Part shown: positions 37,816-47,528 of the stretch, piece after piece | How positions within the stretch are numbered: the stretch's first letter is position 1 | Layout of the letters: every line of letters starts with the position of its first letter | Source: Flavobacterium sp. SUN046 | GTDB lineage: Bacteria; Bacteroidota; Bacteroidia; Flavobacteriales; Flavobacteriaceae | Reading direction: 5' to 3' | NCBI RefSeq assembly: GCF_028867965.1 | Contig: NZ_JAPQNT010000005.1 | Span: forward strand, 1-64,000 | Length of the DNA: 64,000 nt | Program-made: the position numbers and the translations under genes | Notes under the pieces: model-generated | Databases searched by the model: none | What the model saw: only the letters and a program-made list of their open reading frames with translations | What the model was told of the DNA's origin: nothing

Positions 37816-39450
37816 TTAGTTAGGCGCACCAGGAACCCAGAAAGGAGTTTTGCTATTGATAGAAAACACTTCTGCAGAAGTCATAGATGGTACATTAGCA
37901 CTGTTAGCTACATATTCAGAAACTGGATAGATTAATCTATATGGTTTACGTGTTTGAGTAGCATTAGATGAAAGTGGCGTGTATGGGAAACCAGTTCTAT
38001 TATAGTCAATAAATGACTGAATAGGATTGTAAACACCCATAGTAGCGATCCATTTTTGATACAAAATTGCATGAATTTTTTGAGTATCTGTTCCAATCCA
38101 ACCAAAATTTGGTTTAGTATTGATTGTAGTAAGATATGAGCCTATAGTAGCATTTCTGATAAGGAAGTTATCAGTAATAGCATCTTGAAAGTGAGTTTGA
38201 CCACCACTAAACAAAGATGGCCATCTTACAGCTGCTTCAGCTTGCAATAATTCAGACTCTGAAAAAGTCATTATATAACCTTCTATTGATGAGTAACCAG
38301 AAAGTGTACCATCATGAACTCCATAAGGATAGAAGTTACCTGCTAAACCAACTCTACAAGGTAAACCTGGGAATGTTGTTGTAGGAGCACCTACATCAAC
38401 TAAAGTACTTCCTTGATTAACCGCTCTTCTAGGATTTGATGGAGCGCCAGTAAATAATCTACCTGAACGACCATCAGTTATATTTGGATAAAATACACCA
38501 GTACCTGCAACAATTTCTTGAGAACCAGCAGCTGGATAATTAGTTGTAGCATAACTTTGTAGCGACTTGTATGCATGACCTGTCATAGTAATGAAAGTTC
38601 TGTTTTGCAATAAGTTACCTGCAGCATCATATTCAAAGTTACCCCATTCAGGATTTTGATTATCATTAGATGCATCAGAGAAACCTGGATTAACAGTAAC
38701 ATTGTCAGATAAAAATGGACCTGCAGCAATATCAGCTAATTTAGTATCTCTATAAGTTGCTTTAGCACCAGTAACCTCTGACATGTGCACACAAAATCTT
38801 AGTTGTAGTGTGTTAGCAAATTCATTCCATCTAGACATGTCTCCACCTAACATTACATCATAAGGAGTTATGTCTTCAGCTGTAGGACCAGCATTAGCAA
38901 TTAGATTTCTTGCATCTTCTAATTCACCAATTAAAGCTTGATAAATAGCATAATCATCATCATAAGCTGGCGTTGTATTATCATTACCTTGCCAAGCTTG
39001 AGTATAAGGTGCATCACCATACAAATCAACAATCTCTTGCATGTAATGAGCTTTACAAATTTTAGCTGCAGCTATATATAAATCATACTTTCCTGTAGGA
39101 TTTGGATACTTAATGATTGCATCAAAATTCTTTAAATTTCTAAATAAACCATCCCAAATACCAGTATAAAAACCGTTGTCAATTTGTAATTGTAATTCTC
39201 TATCAAATCCATTTCCAAAAGACTGTACGTTTCTTGTCCATGAATTCATAAACACATTACCTAACTGATTCATTGTTGTAGCTTGCACTCTGTAAGTAGA
39301 AACTTGAGCACCAGGCAAAAGTTTACTAGGAGTAGCTTGCGAAAAAGACAAATCATTAGGACTAGGACTGTTTATATCCAAATAATTATCGCACGAGAAA
39401 AAAGCAAAAGCTAATATCGGTGCTAAAAATTTTATTTTTTTCATATTCAT
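37816..39450 (-). CDS. SusD/RagB-like nutrient-binding lipoprotein
   Basis: 544 residues, with lipobox Cys20 (AFAFFSC). The protein is alpha-helical with tetratricopeptide-like segments (KAHYMQEIVDLYGDAPYTQAW, ANTLQLRFCVHMSEV, FSESELLQAEAAVR, QKWIATMGVYNPIQSFIDYNRTGFPYTP), as in the SusD-like 2 group. It sits on the outer membrane and delivers ligand to its SusC partner, encoded 8 bases upstream. The start may be either ATG of MNMKK. No glycoside hydrolase, peptidase or sigma/anti-sigma pair is adjacent, so the ligand (glycan or peptide) cannot be guessed. Confidence 0.93.
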   Translation of the reverse strand: MNMKKIKFLAPILAFAFFSCDNYLDINSPSPNDLSFSQATPSKLLPGAQVSTYRVQATTMNQLGNVFMNSWTRNVQSFGNGFDRELQLQIDNGFYTGIWDGLFRNLKNFDAIIKYPNPTGKYDLYIAAAKICKAHYMQEIVDLYGDAPYTQAWQGNDNTTPAYDDDYAIYQALIGELEDARNLIANAGPTAEDITPYDVMLGGDMSRWNEFANTLQLRFCVHMSEVTGAKATYRDTKLADIAAGPFLSDNVTVNPGFSDASNDNQNPEWGNFEYDAAGNLLQNRTFITMTGHAYKSLQSYATTNYPAAGSQEIVAGTGVFYPNITDGRSGRLFTGAPSNPRRAVNQGSTLVDVGAPTTTFPGLPCRVGLAGNFYPYGVHDGTLSGYSSIEGYIMTFSESELLQAEAAVRWPSLFSGGQTHFQDAITDNFLIRNATIGSYLTTINTKPNFGWIGTDTQKIHAILYQKWIATMGVYNPIQSFIDYNRTGFPYTPLSSNATQTRKPYRLIYPVSEYVANSANVPSMTSAEVFSINSKTPFWVPGAPN

Positions 39451-39458
39451 TTTATTTT

Positions 39459-42400
39459 TTAAAATGTTAAATTAAGAGTAAATCCAAGTGTTCTAGTAGT
39501 TGGATATTGTCCAATATTCATAATACCTTGAGCATTACCTGTTGTGTTAGAAGCTTCAGGATCACCATAACCATGATTTTCTAAACCATTTTTAGCTTTA
39601 ATTAATTTACCATCAGCTAAGAAAACGAAAGGGTTTCTTGCATTAACACCAACTCTAAATGACTCTAAACCTGTACCAGCAATTAATTTTTTTGGTAAAG
39701 CATAGCTCAAAGAAAGCTCTCTAATTTTTAAAGCTGCTGCATCAATAACACTAGTTTCTCCTACTTGTCTGTGAACAGAAGTAAAATAATTTAATGTACC
39801 TGCATAAGTACCATCATTGTTTGCCGGAACTGTATTAACAGCACCTGCTGCATTAACACCAGGAACAACATAACCTTGAGTTCTGTCAAATCCTGCAGTA
39901 TCTTGATCACCTCCAGTAAAATACAATAAATTTTTAGCTTCTGACCAAGTTGACGCACCAGTTCTAAAATCTGCTACAGCAGTAAATTTTAATCCTTTGT
40001 ACTCAAATGAGTTTGTGAAACCAATAATATAATCTGGCACACCTTTACCTAATTTAGTAAAAGTAGAATTTCTTGTTGGATTACCATTAGCATCAACAAC
40101 AATGTTTCCGTTGCCATCTCTTACAAAAGAAGTACCTTTGATAAGTGGAAATTCTTCACCAACTTCAGCAAAAATTCCGATTTGAGCATTAGATTGTAAG
40201 TTTACACTTGTAGCTCCATCTGCTAATTTTACAATTTTTGTTTTGTAAGAAGATAAACTAGTTCTGATGTCCCATTTAAAACTACTAGTTTTAATTGGAG
40301 TAACACCTAAATCAATTTCAAAACCTTTATTTTCTAATTCACCAACATTATCTAATAAAGATGAATTACCAGAAGCTGAAGAAGCTGTTGTTCTAGTTAT
40401 CAAATCTTTAGTTTTAGCAGTATAATAAGAACCTTCTAAAGTCAATCTATCATTAAAAAATCCGAATTGACCACCAACTTCAAATGTGTTAACAAATTCT
40501 GGTTTGATGTTTGGATTAGTTGGAGCAGAATTGTACTGTAAAGCTGATAAGTTACCAAATGGGAATCCTTGAGGAATTCTAGTTAACTCATTAGTATCAT
40601 AAGGAGAAATTGCAGTTGTATTACCTACTGAAGTGTAAGAAGCATTTAATTTAGCATAGTTTAAAACTTTACTATCTTTTAATGCAGCAATAGCTTTTGT
40701 AGGAATAAATGAAAGTCCAACAGATGGATAAAAATATGAATTTTTAACTGCTGAATATTGTTCAACTCTACCTGTAGCATTCAAGAATAAATAATCTTTA
40801 AAGGCTAAATCAACGTTACCAAAAGCAGCAACACGTCTTGACCTAACAGTACGATTATTATAACCTGCAGCTCTTAAAGCAGTAGGATTGTAAGGATTTA
40901 ACACGTTAGAAATATTATAAAATCCTGGTACGTCTAAATTTTCACCACCTTGAGAAGTTTCTCTAAAGTATCTGTCTTGAACGTTATTACCAACATTTAC
41001 TTTTAAATTTAAATCTTTAGTTAAATCATAATTAAAGTTAACTAATAAATCACCATAAATATTTCTTGTTGACGATTGGTTAGCAAAATAGAAAGAAGTA
41101 ATTGCTCCAGCTCCACCACCACCTAATAAATCAGAGTAAGTATAAGAAGATGAACCATAATATTGATAAGCACCAAAATCATACAAAGTATTGATTTCAT
41201 CTAAAAATGCATTTCTGTGTGCTTGAGATTCGGTATTTCTCATTTGTACGTTAGCAGTGTAATTTACACTAATATGTTTATTAAACTCATACGCTAGAGA
41301 AAGAATTCCATTCATAAAATCTGAAGCATCATCATATCTTTCATTTTTAGTTGTCCAATAAGGTGATGTAGCATAAACTGTCCAGTGGTGTTGGTTTAAA
41401 CCACCAAGTTCACCAAATTTACCAACTGGAATAGTTGAAGCAGTTTGAATCAAATCATCAAATAAATTTGAATTAGTTTGAGAAGTTTTTTGAGTGATGT
41501 AGTTAACATTACCATCAATACTAAATTTACCAATTTTTTTACCTGCTTTGAACAAGAATGAATTTCTCACTAATTTATCGTCTTGAACAACAAAATCAGT
41601 ATTTTGTCTGTTTACAGATAAAAATACATAAGAATCTTGTCCTCCAACATTAAAATTAAAACCATTTTGATAAATAGTTCCATTTTTAAAGAATTGTTTA
41701 ATATTATCTTTAATTGGTTGCCATGGAGTGAAGATAAAATTACCATCAGCTTGAGGTAAACCAGTAGGAACTAACGGCCCAACTAATGGGTTACTGTATG
41801 CTGGTCCCCATGAACCATTTTCAAAAGGAACGTTGGTAGGAATAACGCCTGGACCAGTTAATCCTGGATCAGTTGCCCAACCTTGACCATACTCTTGTTG
41901 TGTATGAGGGACAAAACTAACTGATTCGAAATCTACAGAAGAATTCAAACCAAAAGTAAACTTGTCTTTCTTTCCTCCTTTTTTTGTAGTAACAATGATA
42001 ACACCGTTTACACCTTGAGCACCATACAAAGCAGCACCTTGAGCACCTTTGATAACGTTAACACTTTGAACAATGTCTGGAGGCAATTGTCCTAAAACTG
42101 TTGCAGATGAAATAGCATTATCAATAACAACCAAAGCTTGGTTATCACCAGTAATAGTTCTATTACCTCTTAACAAAATTCTAGTACCTGCATTAACACC
42201 ATTACTAGTAGTACTAATTTGCAAACCAGATACTTTACCAGTCAAAGACTGAATAGCATTTGGATTAGCCGCTTGTGTTAATTCAGCTCCTGTTACATTT
42301 TTTTGAGCAGAAACAACTGCATCTCTTGTTCTTTTGATACCCATAGCCTGTACAACTACCTCACCTAAAACTACTGGAGTTTCATTTAAAGAAACATTGT

Positions 42401-42668
42401 AAGAATTGGCAGCACCAACAGTAACGCTCTTATCATCATAACCTATAGAAGTTATAATTAAAACATCACCAGCTTTTGCTTTAATAGCAAACTTTCCATC
42501 TATATCAGTCGCTGAACCTTTTGGCGAACCTTTTATAGACACATTAGCACCTGATAGAGGCAGTTTACCTGAGGTAACCACACCTGTTACAGTTTTCTCT
42601 TGTGCAAACGAAAACTGCATTGATAACGCTACTAATAGCGTAAAAATCCATTTGAACTTCGATCTCAT
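39459..42668 (-). CDS. SusC/RagA-family TonB-dependent outer-membrane transporter
   Basis: 1069 residues. A signal peptide (ending FSFAQ) is followed by a carboxypeptidase-regulatory-like domain (KTVTGVVTSGKLPLSGANVS to VSLNETP, about 25-95), a TonB-box-like segment (VVLGEVVVQAMG), the plug (ALVVIDNAIS, NVIKGAQGAALYGAQGVNGVIIVTTKKG, about 115-230) and the 22-strand barrel, ending TLGFTLNLTF. It imports the ligand captured by the SusD-like protein with energy from TonB. It is first in the two-gene operon. A TTTG-N20-GAAGTTTG sequence upstream is a weak promoter candidate. Confidence 0.95.
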   Translation of the reverse strand: MRSKFKWIFTLLVALSMQFSFAQEKTVTGVVTSGKLPLSGANVSIKGSPKGSATDIDGKFAIKAKAGDVLIITSIGYDDKSVTVGAANSYNVSLNETPVVLGEVVVQAMGIKRTRDAVVSAQKNVTGAELTQAANPNAIQSLTGKVSGLQISTTSNGVNAGTRILLRGNRTITGDNQALVVIDNAISSATVLGQLPPDIVQSVNVIKGAQGAALYGAQGVNGVIIVTTKKGGKKDKFTFGLNSSVDFESVSFVPHTQQEYGQGWATDPGLTGPGVIPTNVPFENGSWGPAYSNPLVGPLVPTGLPQADGNFIFTPWQPIKDNIKQFFKNGTIYQNGFNFNVGGQDSYVFLSVNRQNTDFVVQDDKLVRNSFLFKAGKKIGKFSIDGNVNYITQKTSQTNSNLFDDLIQTASTIPVGKFGELGGLNQHHWTVYATSPYWTTKNERYDDASDFMNGILSLAYEFNKHISVNYTANVQMRNTESQAHRNAFLDEINTLYDFGAYQYYGSSSYTYSDLLGGGGAGAITSFYFANQSSTRNIYGDLLVNFNYDLTKDLNLKVNVGNNVQDRYFRETSQGGENLDVPGFYNISNVLNPYNPTALRAAGYNNRTVRSRRVAAFGNVDLAFKDYLFLNATGRVEQYSAVKNSYFYPSVGLSFIPTKAIAALKDSKVLNYAKLNASYTSVGNTTAISPYDTNELTRIPQGFPFGNLSALQYNSAPTNPNIKPEFVNTFEVGGQFGFFNDRLTLEGSYYTAKTKDLITRTTASSASGNSSLLDNVGELENKGFEIDLGVTPIKTSSFKWDIRTSLSSYKTKIVKLADGATSVNLQSNAQIGIFAEVGEEFPLIKGTSFVRDGNGNIVVDANGNPTRNSTFTKLGKGVPDYIIGFTNSFEYKGLKFTAVADFRTGASTWSEAKNLLYFTGGDQDTAGFDRTQGYVVPGVNAAGAVNTVPANNDGTYAGTLNYFTSVHRQVGETSVIDAAALKIRELSLSYALPKKLIAGTGLESFRVGVNARNPFVFLADGKLIKAKNGLENHGYGDPEASNTTGNAQGIMNIGQYPTTRTLGFTLNLTF

Positions 42669-42867
42669 ATTATATTTATTTGAGTTAGTTATTCCGCAAA
42701 CTTCTTAATAATTTCTTAAATAAACAAATAATACTTCGGAATATTACGATTTATTTTTGTTAAAATTTTTTGGAGGTTTACTAACAATGTGGTTGCAACA
42801 CATAACTATGATGCAGAAAAATGCAAAAGGTTGCGTTAAAATTTATATTTTTATCAAAATTAATTTT

Positions 42868-43467
42868 ATGTTAAATTTAAGATATTCTGATTTTAATTTA
42901 GAATGCGGCACTGATGAAGCTGGCAGAGGTTGTCTAGCTGGACCAGTAACTGCAGCAGCTGTAATACTTCCAGAGGATTTTAAAATGGATTTACTTAACG
43001 ATTCTAAACAATTGTCTGAAAAAGTTAGAGAAAAATTAAAACCATTAATTGAAGTAAAAGCTATGACATTTGCAGTGACTCATATTGAACCAAAAATTAT
43101 TGATAAAATTAATATTTTGAATGCATCAATAAAAGCCATGCAAGAAAGTATTGTTAAGTTAGATCCAAAACCGCTATATATTATTGTAGATGGTAACAGA
43201 TTTAAACCAATAAATAGTATTCCGTACTCAACAATTATTAAAGGTGACTCTAAATACATGAGCATTGCCGCTGCATCAGTACTAGCAAAAACCTACAGAG
43301 ATGAATATATGAATATAATTCATGAAGAATTCCCCATGTATAATTGGAAACAAAACAAAGGCTATCCAACAAAAGAGCATCGCGAAGCTATTAGAAAATA
43401 TGGCACCACCAAATACCACAGAATGAGTTTTAGATTATTGCCAGAGCAATTGAAATTGGAAATTTAA
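42868..43467 (+). CDS. rnhB: Ribonuclease HII
   Basis: 199 residues from the ATG at 42868, matching family starts ([14 protein letters not shown]). Longer in-frame starts add a hydrophobic, implausible extension. Catalytic acidic residues are visible in GTDEAGRG (Asp16, Glu17) and the region [23 protein letters not shown] and [19 protein letters not shown] complete the family pattern. It removes RNA (including single ribonucleotides) from RNA-DNA hybrids. It is convergent with lipB, whose stop lies 3 bases away, and no terminator fits between them. Confidence 0.95.
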   Translation: MLNLRYSDFNLECGTDEAGRGCLAGPVTAAAVILPEDFKMDLLNDSKQLSEKVREKLKPLIEVKAMTFAVTHIEPKIIDKINILNASIKAMQESIVKLDPKPLYIIVDGNRFKPINSIPYSTIIKGDSKYMSIAAASVLAKTYRDEYMNIIHEEFPMYNWKQNKGYPTKEHREAIRKYGTTKYHRMSFRLLPEQLKLEI

Positions 43468-43470
43468 TTA

Positions 43471-44169
43471 TTAAACAAACATAGATTCAAAAAGAGCTGA
43501 AAAATGTTTTTTAATTTTTTGTTTGACTTCAAATTCATCTACCTTATCAACTCCGAGTTCAACTTGCAATGAAGTAACTGCTTTTCCGCGAATACCACAC
43601 GGAATAATATTATCGAAATAACCTAAATCGGCATTTACATTTAACGCAAATCCGTGCATGGTTACCCAACGACTTGCTCGAACACCCATGGCGCATATTT
43701 TTCTAGCAAATGGTGTCCCTACATCAAGCCAAACTCCGGTTTCACCTTCGCTTCTTGCTCCTATTATATTATACTCGGAAAGAGTTAATATTATTGCTTC
43801 TTCAAGAAAACGCAAATATTTATGAATATCGGTAAAAAAATTTTCTAAATCTAGAATTGGATACCCTACAATTTGTCCTGGACCGTGATATGTAATATCG
43901 CCGCCTCTATTTATTTTATAGAATGTTGCTCCTTTGGCTTCAAGTTGTTTTTCTGATAAAAGTAAATTTGTCATATCACCACTTTTCCCTAACGTATACA
44001 CATGTGGATGCTCAACGAAAAGAAAATAATTTGGAGTTTCAATTTCAGTTTCGTCTTTTCGGTTTTGAATTTTAACATCAACAATACCTGTAAACAATTC
44101 TTCTTGATAATTCCAGGTTTCTTTAAAATCTTTATTTCCTAAATCTTGAAGTTGGATATTCTTATTCAT
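43471..44169 (-). CDS. lipB: Lipoyl(octanoyl) transferase
   Basis: 232 residues. It moves octanoate from acyl carrier protein to lipoyl domains of 2-oxoacid dehydrogenases. The motif [21 protein letters not shown], Lys157 ([10 protein letters not shown]) and the acyl-thioester Cys191 ([13 protein letters not shown]) are all present. It lies about 33 bases downstream of a lipoprotein gene on the same strand and may share its message. Confidence 0.95.
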   Translation of the reverse strand: MNKNIQLQDLGNKDFKETWNYQEELFTGIVDVKIQNRKDETEIETPNYFLFVEHPHVYTLGKSGDMTNLLLSEKQLEAKGATFYKINRGGDITYHGPGQIVGYPILDLENFFTDIHKYLRFLEEAIILTLSEYNIIGARSEGETGVWLDVGTPFARKICAMGVRASRWVTMHGFALNVNADLGYFDNIIPCGIRGKAVTSLQVELGVDKVDEFEVKQKIKKHFSALFESMFV

Positions 44170-44202
44170 TTATATCAAAAGCTTTTTTGTATTGACACAA
44201 TT

Positions 44203-45009
44203 TTATTTTTCAAATTCTACTTCAAAATTTAATTTTTCTGGATTCTCCATGTATTCTTTCAATGGATATTCAATAGTTATAGTTTTTCTATCTTTACTGT
44301 AGGTAACATTTTCTGCCGAAACCTTTTTAACAGCTTTTGGAAATTCATAAACCACTTTAAAGCTTGATTCAGTATAGAGCATCTCCATTGATTGTTTCAT
44401 GTTAGCGGCAAGTTCATCTTCAGATTTTGTTTCCTCAAATGTTTCTTTTTTCTTTTTTAATTTTGACACAGTTTTCTTGAACGTATTTCCATCAAAAAAG
44501 AATTTAGTTGAAGAATTGTCCTCAGGAATTGCAGCATCAGCTCCAGCAGTTTTATCTTTTCCAGCAGGAACTAACGATTTCATTGACTGAACAGGATTCA
44601 TAACATCTTGCAACTCTTGAACGGAAGCAAAATCAGTGAACATCGAATAATTCATAATACCCTTTTCTTCATTCATAATCATGTGAACAGAAAAGCGCTC
44701 CATTTTTTTTATCTTTTCTTGCTCTTCGGCAGATAACTTAGCTATACTGTCTTTTTTATTAGCAAACATTTCTTTAAAAGTAAATGTGCTATCTATATTT
44801 TTCTCATTCTTTTTATCTTTTCCATTTTTGGCATCTTTATCAGAATCGCCTTTAAAAGCACTTCCCACCATTGACATCATTTTCGATCCATCAATTTCGT
44901 ATGTAAATTTACCTGAACCTTTATCATTGATAATCATTTTTTCAGTTATAGTACAACTAACCAAACTGAAAACAAAAAGAAAAACTGAAAGTAATTTTAT
45001 TAATCTCAT
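44203..45009 (-). CDS. Lipoprotein of unknown function
   Basis: 268 residues from the ATG at 45009. A more upstream start (45042) would lie ahead of the predicted transcription start and spoil the signal. Lipobox Cys19 (FSLVSC). The body is lysine-rich (DSDKDAKNGKDKKNEKN, about 45-65), then has helical and beta segments (FTYEIDGSKMMSMVG, FSVHMIMNEEKGIMNYSMFTDF, YSKDRKTITIEYPL). I do not recognise the family. It sits between lysS (divergent) and lipB. Confidence 0.8.
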   Translation of the reverse strand: MRLIKLLSVFLFVFSLVSCTITEKMIINDKGSGKFTYEIDGSKMMSMVGSAFKGDSDKDAKNGKDKKNEKNIDSTFTFKEMFANKKDSIAKLSAEEQEKIKKMERFSVHMIMNEEKGIMNYSMFTDFASVQELQDVMNPVQSMKSLVPAGKDKTAGADAAIPEDNSSTKFFFDGNTFKKTVSKLKKKKETFEETKSEDELAANMKQSMEMLYTESSFKVVYEFPKAVKKVSAENVTYSKDRKTITIEYPLKEYMENPEKLNFEVEFEK

Positions 45010-45031
45010 ATTATTTTTTTTATAATTTGCA

Positions 45032-45039
45032 CAAATATA
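45032..45039 (-). promoter_or_regulatory. -7 promoter box of the lipoprotein gene
   Basis: TATATTTG on the minus strand is a perfect TAnnTTTG, 22 bases before the ATG at 45009. No -33 box at proper spacing is seen. Confidence 0.55.
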
Positions 45040-45054
45040 CAAATGATTTACAAA

Positions 45055-45130
45055 TTAACCCTGACAGAAACGGCATCCTTTTTTCTTGGTGTTCAAGAAA
45101 AAAGATAAAGTGAATGGCAGGAAAATGGAT
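45055..45130 (+). ncRNA. Structured intergenic element, copy 2 (Flavo-1-like?)
   Basis: Starts ATTAACCCTGACAGAAACGG, has an 11-bp perfect hairpin CTTTTTTCTTG-GTGTT-CAAGAAAAAAG, and ends GGCAGGAAAATGG. The flanks match copy 1 at 35681; the hairpin does not. It lies between the divergent lipoprotein gene and lysS, upstream of the lysS promoter. Confidence 0.55.
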
Positions 45131-45179
45131 TACAAATAAAGCCCAAGCCATTCGTTTCAAAAAACCTTAAACTTGAAAC

Positions 45180-45209
45180 TTGAAACTTGAAACAAATATT
45201 TTATCTTTG
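45180..45209 (+). promoter_or_regulatory. Promoter of lysS
   Basis: TTG (45180-45182), a 19-base spacer and TATCTTTG (45202-45209), an exact match to TTG-N19-TAnnTTTG. The start would be about 12 bases before the ATG. The -33 box is part of a threefold ACTTGAA heptamer repeat (about 45171-45191). Confidence 0.85.
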
Positions 45210-45227
45210 TGCTCTTAAATAAAAAAT

Positions 45228-46925
45228 ATGCAACTTTCAGAACAAGAAATCATTAGAAGAGACAAGCTTAATGCTTTACGCCAACTTGGAATTAACCCTT
45301 ATCCAGCCGATTTATTTCCGGTAAATCATACATCAAAGCAAGTAAAGGAAAATTTTGAAGAAGGTAAAAAGGTTATTGTTGCTGGTAGATTAATGAGTGT
45401 TCGCGATCAAGGAAAAGCGTGCTTTGCCGAATTACAAGATAGTGAAGGCAGAATTCAGTTGTATTTAAACCGTGATATGCTTTGTCTTGGCGAAGATAAA
45501 ACGATGTACAATCAAGTTTTTAAGAAACTAACCGATTTAGGTGATTTTATAGGAATTGAAGGCGAATTATTCACTACCAAAGTTGGTGCTCAATGTATTA
45601 GAGTTGATAATTATACTTTTTTAAGTAAAACATTGCGTCCGTTACCGTTGCCAAAAACTGATGAAGACGGAAAAGTACATGATGCTTTTAATGATGCTGA
45701 ATTGCGTTACCGCATGCGTTATGTAGATTTAGTTGTAAACCCACATGTGAAAGAAGTTTTTGTAAAAAGAAACAAATTGTTTACATCAATGAGAAATTTC
45801 TTTAATAATGCTGGTTATATGGAAGTGGAGACTCCGGTTTTGCAATCAATTCCTGGTGGTGCTGCGGCACGACCGTTTATTACACATCACAATAGTTTGG
45901 ATATTCCTTTGTATATGAGAATCGCTAACGAATTATACCTAAAAAGATTGATTGTCGGTGGATTTGATGGAGTTTATGAGTTTTCTAAAAATTTTAGAAA
46001 TGAAGGAATGGATAGAACGCACAATCCAGAATTTACCGCAATGGAAATTTATGTAGCTTACAAAGACTACAATTGGATGATGGAAATGACCGAAAATTTA
46101 TTGGAATATTGTGCTAATGAAGTAAATGGAACTACCGAAGCGACTTTTGGTGAACATAAAGTAAACTTTAAAGCGCCTTATGCAAGAGTTACTATGACTG
46201 ATGCTATTAAGCAATTTACTGGTTTTGATATTTCTGGAAAAACCGAAGCTGAATTATTTGAAGCTGCGAAGTCAATGCACATTGACGTTAACGAAACAAT
46301 GGGTAAAGGAAAATTGATTGATGAGATTTTTGGCGCTAAATGTGAAGGCAATTTTATTCAACCTACTTTTATTACCGATTATCCTAAAGAGATGTCGCCT
46401 TTGTGCAAAGAACACCGAACAAACCCAGATTTGACAGAACGTTTTGAACTAATGGTTTGTGGAAAAGAAATTGCAAATGCATATTCTGAATTGAATGACC
46501 CAATTGACCAACGTCAGCGATTTGAAGCGCAAATGGCTTTGGCAGCAAAAGGCGACGATGAAGCAAATGGAATTATAGACGAAGACTTTTTACGAGCTTT
46601 AGAATACGGAATGCCTCCAACATCTGGATTAGGAATAGGAATGGATAGATTAATAATGTTTTTGACCAATAATCCGTCGATTCAAGAAGTATTATTCTTT
46701 CCTCAAATGCGACCTGAAAAAAAGCAAGTTGAATTGACTGATGACGAAAAATATATTATAGAAATTTTGAAAGCCAACGAAGGAATTTCGATTGGAGATT
46801 TAAAGCTGAAAGCTAATTTAAGTGGAAAGAAATGGGACACAGCTAGCAAAGGAATTTCAAAACATGGCTTGATGAAAATTGTAGTTGATGGTGAAAATAA
46901 AATTGTAGAGTATTTAGGAAAGTAG
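45228..46925 (+). CDS. lysS: Lysyl-tRNA synthetase, class II
   Basis: 565 residues. An N-terminal OB-fold anticodon-binding domain (VIVAGRLMSVRDQGKACFAELQD, about 55-150) precedes the class II catalytic core: motif 1 near EVETPVLQSIPGGAAARPF, motif 2 FRNEGMDRTHNPEFT and motif 3 GLGIGMDRL. It is about 60 residues longer than E. coli LysS. The extra C-terminus (DDEKYIIEILKANEGISIGD, SGKKWDTASKGISKHGLMKI) looks like a winged helix and is shared by Flavobacterial enzymes. It charges tRNA-Lys. It has its own promoter. Confidence 0.97.
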   Translation: MQLSEQEIIRRDKLNALRQLGINPYPADLFPVNHTSKQVKENFEEGKKVIVAGRLMSVRDQGKACFAELQDSEGRIQLYLNRDMLCLGEDKTMYNQVFKKLTDLGDFIGIEGELFTTKVGAQCIRVDNYTFLSKTLRPLPLPKTDEDGKVHDAFNDAELRYRMRYVDLVVNPHVKEVFVKRNKLFTSMRNFFNNAGYMEVETPVLQSIPGGAAARPFITHHNSLDIPLYMRIANELYLKRLIVGGFDGVYEFSKNFRNEGMDRTHNPEFTAMEIYVAYKDYNWMMEMTENLLEYCANEVNGTTEATFGEHKVNFKAPYARVTMTDAIKQFTGFDISGKTEAELFEAAKSMHIDVNETMGKGKLIDEIFGAKCEGNFIQPTFITDYPKEMSPLCKEHRTNPDLTERFELMVCGKEIANAYSELNDPIDQRQRFEAQMALAAKGDDEANGIIDEDFLRALEYGMPPTSGLGIGMDRLIMFLTNNPSIQEVLFFPQMRPEKKQVELTDDEKYIIEILKANEGISIGDLKLKANLSGKKWDTASKGISKHGLMKIVVDGENKIVEYLGK

Positions 46926-46938
46926 CTAGATAATTTTC

Positions 46939-46967
46939 TTTGATTTAAAAAAAAATTACTACATTCG
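46939..46967 (+). promoter_or_regulatory. Probable promoter of the 127-residue exported protein gene
   Basis: TTTG (46939-46942), a 17-base spacer and TACATTCG (46960-46967), one mismatch from TAnnTTTG, 29 bases before the ATG. Confidence 0.55.
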
Positions 46968-46996
46968 CTTTTTAACAAATTAATTTAAAGAATATT

Positions 46997-47380
46997 ATGA
47001 AAAAAATAATTGCACTTTTTACATTAACATTAGCATTTGGAATTACAGCTCATGCGCAAGAAGCTAAAAAAAACAGCATAACATCAACAACAGTTCAAGC
47101 ATCTGATGAAGCAAAAATAAAAATCAAGCAAGACGCTGTTAAAGATGTTGAAATTTTATCAAAAACTACAAACCTTGATGAAAACACTAAAAGTGAAATA
47201 ACTAATCTTATTTTGATGAGACAAGAGGCATTAGAAAAAGTTAAAAGTGAAGAAGAAAAACTTGCTGTTTTTAATAAATACACACAAAGAATTAAAGAAT
47301 CATTCACTGCTGATCAATTGTTAGCTTTACAAAAAAATAAAGAAGCTTATTTAAAATTAACTACTTACAGCAGTAAATAA
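46997..47380 (+). CDS. Small exported helical protein
   Basis: 127 residues with a signal peptide ending AHAQ. The mature part is charged and predicted all-helical (EAKIKIKQDAVKDVEILSK, LMRQEALEKVKSEEEKLAVF), ending FTADQLLALQKNKEAYLKL. The closing F(T/D)A(D/K)Q-LL pattern recurs in the 109-residue protein at 48049 and in part at 47529, so the three are probably diverged relatives with a Spy/CpxP-like plan. A periplasmic envelope role is inferred only. It has its own promoter and terminator. Confidence 0.75.
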   Translation: MKKIIALFTLTLAFGITAHAQEAKKNSITSTTVQASDEAKIKIKQDAVKDVEILSKTTNLDENTKSEITNLILMRQEALEKVKSEEEKLAVFNKYTQRIKESFTADQLLALQKNKEAYLKLTTYSSK

Positions 47381-47401
47381 AATTTATAAAAGAGAATTGA
47401 T

Positions 47402-47446
47402 AAAAAAAATCGAAGTTTTCAATTGATGAAAACTTCGATTTTTTTT
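47402..47446 (+). terminator. Terminator of the 127-residue protein gene
   Basis: A stem of at least 16 bp (AAATCGAAGTTTTCA/TGAAAACTTCGATTT, loop ATTGA) with an A-run before and T-run after. Confidence 0.9.
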
Positions 47447-47528
47447 ACTTTTATATTAAAATTTTGTTAAGCATTAAACCTTACTAATTTATTAAAGTCA
47501 AAATAGCATAACAATTAAAAAAAGTAAA

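Noticed and set aside
42757..42867. Longer start for rnhB, including a GGAGG 10 bases before an ATG at 42787
   Set aside because: The extension is hydrophobic and unlike family starts; homologues begin at the ATG at 42868, and Shine-Dalgarno use is rare in this phylum.
45010..45042. Upstream start for the lipoprotein gene at 45042
   Set aside because: It would place 11 residues before the lipoprotein signal and starts upstream of the -7 box at 45032-45039.
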